A stretch of 16,221 bases of DNA from an uncultured Oscillospiraceae bacterium (lineage in GTDB: Bacteria; Bacillota; Clostridia; Oscillospirales; Acutalibacteraceae). The translations under genes and the position numbers were made by a program. Below the pieces are notes generated by a model. It was not told the DNA's origin. It saw only the letters and a list, made by a program, of their open reading frames with translations, and ran no database searches. Location: assembly GCA_900554525.1 (NCBI GenBank), contig USHL01000010.1, positions 1-16,221 of the forward strand, in the 5' to 3' direction. This document shows, one piece after another, positions 6,552 to 12,724 of the stretch (positions are counted from its first letter, which is position 1; the number at the start of each line of letters is the position of its first letter).

Positions 6552-8060
6552 ATGGCCTATTATTTCAGCGAAGTCTCGCACACCTTCAATGAATATCTGC
6601 TCGTGCCCGGTTATTCCTCCTCAGAATGTATACCGGCAAACGTCAGCCTAAAAACGCCGCTTGTAAAATTCAAAAGGGGAGAGGAACCGGCGCTTTCAAT
6701 GAACATTCCGCTGACCTCCGCCATAATGCAGTCGGTCTCGGGCGACAGACTCGCGGTAGCCTTGGCGCGCGAGGGCGGGGTTTCATTCATCTACGGTTCT
6801 CAGTCGATGGAGGATGAGGCCGCTATGGTCGAGCGCGCCAAATCCTACAAGGCCGGCTTTGTGGTAAGCGATTCAAACGTCACGCCCGAAAGCACCCTTA
6901 AGGATATACTTGAGCTGAAAGAAAAAAACGGTCATTCCACCATTGCCGTCACCTCGGACGGCAGGGCAAACGGAAAGCTGCTGGGTATTGTCACCAGCCG
7001 CGATTACCGTGTAAGCCGTATGTCCGAGGATACTCCGGTCACCGAGTTTATGACCCCGTTTGCTTCGCTCGTAGTCGGCGAAGAGGACACCACATTAAAG
7101 CAGGCCAACGATATCATCTGGGATCACAAGCTCAACTCGCTGCCCATAGTCGATAAAAACGGCTGTCTCAAATATTTCGTATTCCGTAAGGACTACGACG
7201 CGCATAAGGAAAATCCCAACGAGCTGCTTGACAGTCACAAGCGCTATGTCGTCGGGGCGGGCATCAACACACGCGACTATGCAGAGCGTGTTCCCGCGCT
7301 TATCGCGGCAGGCGCCGACGTGCTGTGCATTGACTCCTCAGAGGGCTTCAGCGAATGGCAGTCGCGCACTTTGGCTTTTATCCGGGAAAAATACGGGGAT
7401 ACTGTCAAAGTAGGCGCGGGAAACGTTGTCGACCGGGAAGGCTTCCTTTTCCTCGCCGAAGCCGGTGCTGACTTTATCAAGGTAGGAATCGGCGGCGGTT
7501 CGATATGCATAACCCGCGAAACCAAAGGCATCGGCCGCGGACAAGCCACAGCACTTATCGAGGTATGCGCCGCGCGCGACGAATATTTTGAAAAAACCGG
7601 CATTTACATTCCCGTCTGCTCTGACGGCGGCATCGTCCATGATCACCATATGACCCTGGCGCTTGCCATGGGCGCCGATTTTCTGATGCTCGGACGTTAC
7701 TTCGCACGGTTTGACGAAAGCCCGACCAACCGTATCACCATCGGCGGCAATTATTATAAAGAATACTGGGGCGAAGGCTCGAACCGCGCCAGAAACTGGC
7801 AGAGATACGACCTCGGCGGAGATAAAAAGCTCTCATTTGAAGAGGGCGTCGATTCATATGTGCCCTACGCAGGCTCACTGAAGGACAACGTAAACCTTTC
7901 TCTCAGCAAGGTGAGGTCGACCATGTGCAACTGCGGCGCTCTCACTATTCCCGAGCTGCAGAAAAAAGCCAAGCTGACTCTTGTTTCGGCCACCAGCATT
8001 ATCGAGGGCGGCGCACACGACGTCATCCAAAAAGAAACTTCGACCGGATCGATAAAATAA
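6552..8060 (+). CDS. guaB: IMP dehydrogenase, Tritrichomonas-type
   Basis: 502 residues. It oxidises IMP to XMP with NAD+, the first committed step of GMP synthesis, in the cytoplasm. A TIM-barrel catalytic domain is split by a tandem CBS pair at about 103-220. The active-site loop GIGGGSICITRE has its catalytic Cys at 319 (codon 7506-7508), and the mobile flap ARNWQRYDLGG has R418-Y419. Most bacterial enzymes read GPGSICTTR and then GVGVPQ here. This one has GGGSICITRE and then KGIGRGQATA, as I recall for the T. foetus enzyme, whose numbering it matches exactly at Cys319 and Arg418-Tyr419. K310 and E431 are the residues linked in that enzyme to weak mycophenolate binding. The start is set by AAAGGAG 8 nt before the ATG. 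It is co-transcribed with the glycosyltransferase 12 bp downstream. Confidence 0.97.
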   Translation: MAYYFSEVSHTFNEYLLVPGYSSSECIPANVSLKTPLVKFKRGEEPALSMNIPLTSAIMQSVSGDRLAVALAREGGVSFIYGSQSMEDEAAMVERAKSYKAGFVVSDSNVTPESTLKDILELKEKNGHSTIAVTSDGRANGKLLGIVTSRDYRVSRMSEDTPVTEFMTPFASLVVGEEDTTLKQANDIIWDHKLNSLPIVDKNGCLKYFVFRKDYDAHKENPNELLDSHKRYVVGAGINTRDYAERVPALIAAGADVLCIDSSEGFSEWQSRTLAFIREKYGDTVKVGAGNVVDREGFLFLAEAGADFIKVGIGGGSICITRETKGIGRGQATALIEVCAARDEYFEKTGIYIPVCSDGGIVHDHHMTLALAMGADFLMLGRYFARFDESPTNRITIGGNYYKEYWGEGSNRARNWQRYDLGGDKKLSFEEGVDSYVPYAGSLKDNVNLSLSKVRSTMCNCGALTIPELQKKAKLTLVSATSIIEGGAHDVIQKETSTGSIK

Positions 8061-8072
8061 CAGGTATTCATA

Positions 8073-9023
8073 ATGAGACCCATATTATATATTGTAATTC
8101 CCTGCTACAATGAAGAAAAAGTTTTGCCGGTGACCTCCGGCAGCTTTGCCGAAAAAATTTCTGCATTATGCAAAGCCGGCAAGATCAGCGACAAAAGCCG
8201 CGTGCTTTTTGTCAATGACGGAAGCCGTGACAAAACCTGGGAAATAATAACCGGGCTGGCAAAAGAAAACAGGGTTTTCAGCGGAATTTCTCTCAGCCGT
8301 AACCGCGGTCACCAAAACGCATTGCTCGCAGGGCTTTCAGAGGCGCGGGACAAATGCGACATAACTATAAGCATTGACTGCGACGGCCAGGATGACATAA
8401 ACGCAATCGACCAAATGGTAGAGGAATATCTGAACGGCGCCGAAATAGTTTACGGCGTGCGCTCCTCCCGCAAATCCGACAGCTTTTTTAAACGCTCTAC
8501 GGCACAGGGCTTTTATAAGCTGATGAATAAATTGGGAGCGAATGTGGTCTATAATCACGCCGATTACCGGCTTATGTCGGCAAGAGTGTTAAATGAATTT
8601 GCGAATTTCAAAGAGGTAAATATCTTTCTGCGGGGAATGGTGCCGCTGGTCGGCTTCAAAAGTACCTGCGTCTATTACGAAAGGCATGAGCGTCTTGCCG
8701 GTGAAAGCCATTATCCGCTCAAAAAAATGCTGGCGCTGGCGCTTGACGGTATTACCAGCCTTTCAACCAAGCCGATACGGCTTATAACGGCTTTCGGTTT
8801 TATTGTTGCGATTATAAGCTTTATCGGAATAATATGGTCTTTCATCACATTTATACTCGGCAAAACCGTAGCCGGCTGGGCCTCGACCGTCGTTATCCTC
8901 TGCTTTTTCAGCGGAATACAGCTTGTAAGCCTCGGAGTAATCGGCGAATATATCGGAAAAATCTATCTTGAAACCAAGGCGCGGCCGCGGTTTATAATAG
9001 AAAAACGTACCGACGAAGAATAG
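8073..9023 (+). CDS. Membrane-anchored family 2 glycosyltransferase (GtrB/DPM1-like)
   Basis: 316 residues. An N-terminal GT-A domain (about 1-230) has YIVIPCYNEEKVLP (6-19), VNDGSRDKTW (47-56), SLSRNRGHQNALLAG (73-87), and the metal-binding SIDCDGQDD (100-108), with D102 and D104. DYRLMSARVL (164-173) and GESHYPLKKML (210-220) follow. Two membrane helices (about 237-262 and 271-292) and a basic tail end the protein. This architecture is that of polyprenyl-phosphate hexosyltransferases such as GtrB, Csb/YkcC and dolichol-phosphate mannose synthase relatives. They move a sugar from UDP- or GDP-sugar to undecaprenyl phosphate for envelope glycosylation. The donor sugar is unknown. It begins 12 bp after guaB with only a weak ribosome binding site (AGGT), so coupled expression with guaB is likely. 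A strong terminator follows. Confidence 0.92.
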   Translation: MRPILYIVIPCYNEEKVLPVTSGSFAEKISALCKAGKISDKSRVLFVNDGSRDKTWEIITGLAKENRVFSGISLSRNRGHQNALLAGLSEARDKCDITISIDCDGQDDINAIDQMVEEYLNGAEIVYGVRSSRKSDSFFKRSTAQGFYKLMNKLGANVVYNHADYRLMSARVLNEFANFKEVNIFLRGMVPLVGFKSTCVYYERHERLAGESHYPLKKMLALALDGITSLSTKPIRLITAFGFIVAIISFIGIIWSFITFILGKTVAGWASTVVILCFFSGIQLVSLGVIGEYIGKIYLETKARPRFIIEKRTDEE

Positions 9024-9052
9024 AAAAGCGCGGAGTCTCTCCGCGCTTTTTT
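9024..9052 (+). terminator. Terminator of the guaB-glycosyltransferase operon
   Basis: Perfect 12-bp stem: AAAAGCGCGGAG (9024-9035) pairs with CTCCGCGCTTTT (9039-9050) around a TCT loop, with six T in all at 9047-9052. It starts directly after the stop codon. The A-run on the left may also stop minus-strand transcripts. Confidence 0.93.
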
Positions 9053-9071
9053 ATTATCCGCTATACGCATA

Positions 9072-9106
9072 AATACCCTGCACGTTCAAAAGACATGCGG
9101 GGTATT
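9072..9106 (-). terminator. Hairpin at the end of the Rieske flavoprotein gene
   Basis: AATACCCTGCA (9072-9082) pairs with TGCGGGGTATT (9096-9106) with one imperfect pair; the right arm overlaps the stop codon (9105-9107). No clear T-run follows on the minus strand, so it may act together with the stronger bidirectional hairpin at 9024-9052. Confidence 0.45.
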
Positions 9107-10403
9107 AAATTTCAATATCTCCGTTCGCGGGATTGTCAAGCTTTTTGCCTTTTTCGGAAAAGCGGGAGCCATGGCATGGGCAGTCCCAGCTATGCTCGGC
9201 AGGATTCCACTTAAGTGCGCAGCCCAAATGCGGGCAGCGCTTTTTTGAAAATGTAAGCATATTCATAACCGCCTCCGCTCCGTTAAGCGCAAGCTGCGGA
9301 CGCAGTATCCCGCGCGACGGCTTAAACAGCTGCTTATAAGGATTATCCCTCCCGAGTATAAGGTCGCACATCAAATCCGCCGCTGCCAGCGATGAAGTCA
9401 TTCCCCACTTGTTAAAGCCTGTTATCACATAAAAATCAGGCGTATTTGCAGAATAATTTCCGACATACGGTACCCCGTCCAGCGTTATACAGTCCTGCGC
9501 CGCCCAGAAATATCTTTCTTCGGCGCGGGGATACTCCCTCGCCGCAAAGTCGCTTATTTTCTGCCAGCCCGATGTCGGCTTGCCGGTGCGGTGACTGCCT
9601 TCTCCGATCAGAAGCATCTCTCCGCTCCTGCGAAACGAAAATCCTCCCGTACGCTCATCGATATAAACGCCGCTCAGCGGCTGTGCTCCGCTGAATGCCG
9701 CAACATAAGATCGCTGCTGATACATTTTCAAAAAATAACTGCCGTGCTTATTTATAAACGGAAAATGCGTGGCGACAATTATTTTTTGCGCCTTTACGGA
9801 GCCGTATCGGGTTTCGGCCGTAAGTCCGCGCAGCCCGGTCACGGCAGTGTTTTCATAGATTTTTAAATCCTTTGAAATTTCTTTTAAAAACTTAAGCGGA
9901 TTAAACTGCGCCTGACCGGTAAACCGAACCGCTCCCATTGTCTCAAACGGCAGCGAAAGATTCTCTGCAAGCTCAGCCTTATAACCGATTTTATCACAGG
10001 CCTCAAGCTCTTTCTCAAGCTTTTTGCGGTTGTCCCGCGAATAAACATAAGAGTCGGTCTCCTCAAAATCGCAGTCGATATTCCGGCACAGACGTTTATA
10101 CTCCTCCAGCGCCGAACGGTTCGCCTCTAAATACATCCGCGCCCGCTCGGTACCGAATTCATTTATAAGGCGGCTGTAAATAAGCCCGTGCTGAAAGGTG
10201 ATTTTCGCGGTGGTGTTACCGGTATTTCCGCCGAAAACCCGTTCTGCCTCAACTACGGTACAGTCCACACCGGCATCCTTAAGCTTGTAAGCGCATAAAA
10301 GACCCGCTATGCCTGCGCCTATCACGAGAACATCAGTCTTAATATTTCCGTGCAGCCGTTCACGCCGTTCCTCTTCTATACTGTCCTGCCAAAGTGAAAG
10401 CAT
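9105..10403 (-). CDS. FAD-dependent oxidoreductase with C-terminal Rieske [2Fe-2S] domain
   Basis: 432 residues. The N-terminal DAO-type FAD domain has the Rossmann motif VIGAGIAG (27-34) and an acidic ribose-binding end (E52-A53-E54). ITGFNKWGMTSSLAAADL (327-344) is the C-terminal FAD-contacting segment. The last ~45 residues hold a Rieske cluster site: C390-P-H392 and C408-P-C-H411, plus C395 and C410 positioned for the usual stabilising disulfide. The family (Bacillus YhfW-like) is predicted to oxidise amines or amino acids, passing electrons to the iron-sulfur cluster; substrate unknown. Start chosen at 10403 because GGAGA precedes it and MLSLWQDS begins the family-like sequence. The frame is open to 10724, but that region overlaps feoB and lacks homology signals. 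The protein is shorter than the ~500 residues I expect for YhfW-type members. It diverges from feoB. Confidence 0.93.
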   Translation of the reverse strand: MLSLWQDSIEEERRERLHGNIKTDVLVIGAGIAGLLCAYKLKDAGVDCTVVEAERVFGGNTGNTTAKITFQHGLIYSRLINEFGTERARMYLEANRSALEEYKRLCRNIDCDFEETDSYVYSRDNRKKLEKELEACDKIGYKAELAENLSLPFETMGAVRFTGQAQFNPLKFLKEISKDLKIYENTAVTGLRGLTAETRYGSVKAQKIIVATHFPFINKHGSYFLKMYQQRSYVAAFSGAQPLSGVYIDERTGGFSFRRSGEMLLIGEGSHRTGKPTSGWQKISDFAAREYPRAEERYFWAAQDCITLDGVPYVGNYSANTPDFYVITGFNKWGMTSSLAAADLMCDLILGRDNPYKQLFKPSRGILRPQLALNGAEAVMNMLTFSKKRCPHLGCALKWNPAEHSWDCPCHGSRFSEKGKKLDNPANGDIEI

Positions 10404-10415
10404 ACGCACATCTCC

Positions 10416-10461
10416 TTTTCGGTTAGTATAACTTTTTCGGTATAGATTATTCCTTAACCAA
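10416..10461. promoter_or_regulatory. Divergent control region between the Rieske flavoprotein and feoB
   Basis: GTTA-GTA-TAAC (10422-10432) is a perfect interrupted palindrome overlapping TATACT on the minus strand, a plausible -10 for the flavoprotein. TTTTCGGT occurs twice, 18 bp apart (10416-10423, 10434-10441). GGTTA (10421-10425) and TAACC (10456-10460) are inverted. No canonical Fur box (GATAATGATAATCATTATC) is visible. A metalloregulator site is only a suggestion. Confidence 0.3.
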
Positions 10462-10518
10462 AAGCCCTGTTTGCGAATAGCATATAAATAGAAGACTTCC
10501 GTGCAAGGAGGCATAGCA

Positions 10519-12660
10519 ATGGGTCTTACCAAAGCCTCGGTCGGTCTCGGCGCAGTCGATTCCGGCCTTGAAATAAAGAAACAAACGCCGAATGACCTGG
10601 TCATCGCCCTCGCCGGCAACCCGAACGTCGGAAAAAGCACCGTATTCAACGGACTTACGGGACTTAACCAGCACACCGGCAACTGGCCGGGAAAAACCGT
10701 TGCAAACGCGCAGGGGTATTGCAAATCAAAGAAAAACTCTTATGTTTTGGTCGATATCCCCGGGACCTATTCTCTTATGGCGCACTCCGCCGAGGAAGAG
10801 GTTGCCCGAAACTTTATCTGCTTCGGCGGCGCCGACGCGGTAGCGGTTGTCTGCGACGCAACCTGTCTTGAGCGCAACCTTAATCTTGTGCTCCAGACTA
10901 TGGAGATTTCGGCAAAAACCGTTGTCTGTGTCAATCTGATGGACGAGGCAAAGCGGAAAAATATTAAAATCGATCTGAAATTACTCGAGCAGCGGCTCGG
11001 TGTCCCGGTCGTCGGCATCACCGCCCGCCAAAAGAAGCAGCTGAACACACTCTTATCGGCACTTGACTCGGTGGTCGGCGGAGAACGGCAGAAAAGCTTT
11101 AAAACGGTTTATCCCAAGGAAATAGAAGAGGCAATTTCTCTTTTAAAGCCGGTCATAAAACGAAAAATAGGGAATAAAATAAATCCCCGCTGGCTTGCCT
11201 TAAAGCTTTTGGACCGCGACCCTTCTCTTACCGCAGAATTAAACGTTTTCTTAGGGGAGGATTTCTTGAAAAGTCCCGAGCTTTTCGCAGCGGCCGACGC
11301 TGCCGTTCGAAAGCTTGCTGACGCAGGCATCGACCGCGAGCGGCTAAAGGACATTACGGTTTCGGCGCTCTTAAAGTCGGCAGAAGAAATCTGCGACGGC
11401 GTAGTTACATACCAAACTCAGAAATATTCCGCCACAGACAGGCGGCTCGATAAGCTGCTCACCAGCCGCCTTACCGGCTATCCGCTGATGCTGGCACTGC
11501 TCGCGGCAATATTCTGGCTCACCATCAGCGGAGCAAACTATCCGTCCGCCCTTTTGTCAGACGGGCTTTTCTGGATTGAAGACCGTCTGACCGACTTATT
11601 TGTTTACCTTAACGCCCCCGACTGGCTGCACGGCGCGCTGGTTCTGGGAGTATACCGCGTACTGGCATGGGTAATATCGGTAATGCTTCCGCCGATGGCC
11701 GTTTTCTTTCCTCTGTTTACCCTTTTAGAGGATTCCGGATATCTGCCGCGTATCGCCTATAACCTTGACCGTCCCTTCAAACGCTGCCATGCCTGCGGAA
11801 AGCAGGCGCTCACTATGTGTATGGGATTCGGCTGCAACGCGGCGGGAATAGTCGGCTGCCGCATAATAGACTCACCGAGAGAGAGGCTGCTGGCCATACT
11901 TACAAACAGCTTTGTGCCCTGCAACGGCCGCTTTCCCGCTCTGATCTCGATACTTACTATGTTTTTTGTCGGCACGGCCGGAGGCACATTTTCTTCACTC
12001 CTTTCGGCGCTTCTGCTGACCGCCGTTATACTTCTGGGCATTGCCGCCACGCTGGGCGTCACAAAACTGCTCTCCTGCACGATTCTGAAGGGCATGCCGT
12101 CCTCATTCACTTTAGAGCTGCCGCCCTACCGACGGCCGCAGATAGGAAAGGTTATCGTGCGTTCCGTATTTGACCGTACACTCTTCGTGCTGGGCAGAGC
12201 TGCCGCCGTTGCGGCTCCGGCGGGTCTTGTGATCTGGCTTGCCGCTAATATACGCATAGACGGCGCAAGCCTGCTCGCATACTGTGCCGCCTTTCTTGAC
12301 CCGTTCGCACGTCTTTTGGGCCTTGACGGCGTTATACTCATTGCCTTTATTTTGGGTTTCCCGGCCAATGAGATAGTGATACCGATTATTATAATGGCCT
12401 ATATGTCAGAGGGCGCGCTCATAGAGCTCGGAAATTTAGTTCAGCTCAAAACGCTTTTCGTCTCCAACGGCTGGACCTGGACAACGGCCGTAAGCGTAAT
12501 GCTTTTTTCACTGATGCACTGGCCATGCTCGACCACCCTTATGACCGTAAAAAAAGAAACCGGCAGCTTTAAATGGACTGCTCTTGCCGCAGTTCTGCCA
12601 ACTGTATCGGGAATGCTCTTATGCTTTCTTTTCAACTCCGCCGTAAAATTCTTTGCATAA
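10519..12660 (+). CDS. feoB: FeoB-type ferrous iron transporter
   Basis: 713 residues from the ATG at 10519, which has AAGGAGG 7-8 nt upstream; a GTG at 10501 is in frame but would place the ribosome binding site inside the gene. The N-terminal G-protein domain has G1 GNPNVGKST (33-41), G2 T60 in WPGKTV, G3 DIPG (79-82), G4 NLMD (139-142) and G5 TAR (168-170). A helical spacer (about 185-300) links it to the polytopic core (about 317-713). Gate motifs are MGFGCNAAG (435-443) and NSFVPCNGRFP (463-473), and the C-terminus has the FeoB hallmark HWPCSTT followed by KKETGS. FeoB imports Fe2+ in anaerobes. The gates differ from Escherichia coli FeoB, and no feoA or feoC lies nearby. The gene is monocistronic, closed by the hairpin at 12660-12695. 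Confidence 0.95.
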   Translation: MGLTKASVGLGAVDSGLEIKKQTPNDLVIALAGNPNVGKSTVFNGLTGLNQHTGNWPGKTVANAQGYCKSKKNSYVLVDIPGTYSLMAHSAEEEVARNFICFGGADAVAVVCDATCLERNLNLVLQTMEISAKTVVCVNLMDEAKRKNIKIDLKLLEQRLGVPVVGITARQKKQLNTLLSALDSVVGGERQKSFKTVYPKEIEEAISLLKPVIKRKIGNKINPRWLALKLLDRDPSLTAELNVFLGEDFLKSPELFAAADAAVRKLADAGIDRERLKDITVSALLKSAEEICDGVVTYQTQKYSATDRRLDKLLTSRLTGYPLMLALLAAIFWLTISGANYPSALLSDGLFWIEDRLTDLFVYLNAPDWLHGALVLGVYRVLAWVISVMLPPMAVFFPLFTLLEDSGYLPRIAYNLDRPFKRCHACGKQALTMCMGFGCNAAGIVGCRIIDSPRERLLAILTNSFVPCNGRFPALISILTMFFVGTAGGTFSSLLSALLLTAVILLGIAATLGVTKLLSCTILKGMPSSFTLELPPYRRPQIGKVIVRSVFDRTLFVLGRAAAVAAPAGLVIWLAANIRIDGASLLAYCAAFLDPFARLLGLDGVILIAFILGFPANEIVIPIIIMAYMSEGALIELGNLVQLKTLFVSNGWTWTTAVSVMLFSLMHWPCSTTLMTVKKETGSFKWTALAAVLPTVSGMLLCFLFNSAVKFFA

Positions 12661-12695
12661 AAAGCGCCCCGATACAAAAGTATCGGGGCGCTTTT
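12660..12695. terminator. Bidirectional terminator between feoB and the dockerin gene
   Basis: 16-bp perfect stem: AAAAGCGCCCCGATAC (12660-12675), AAAA loop, GTATCGGGGCGCTTTT (12680-12695). It overlaps the last base of the feoB stop and lies 29 bp past the stop of the convergent dockerin gene. A- and T-runs suit both directions. Confidence 0.93.
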
Positions 12696-12724
12696 ACATC
12701 TGCATCACGGCAGTGCCCTTCAGA

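Noticed and set aside
10404..10724. N-terminal extension of the Rieske flavoprotein
   Set aside because: It would overlap the divergent feoB gene by about 200 bp. GGAGA before 10403 and the family-like start argue for the shorter protein.
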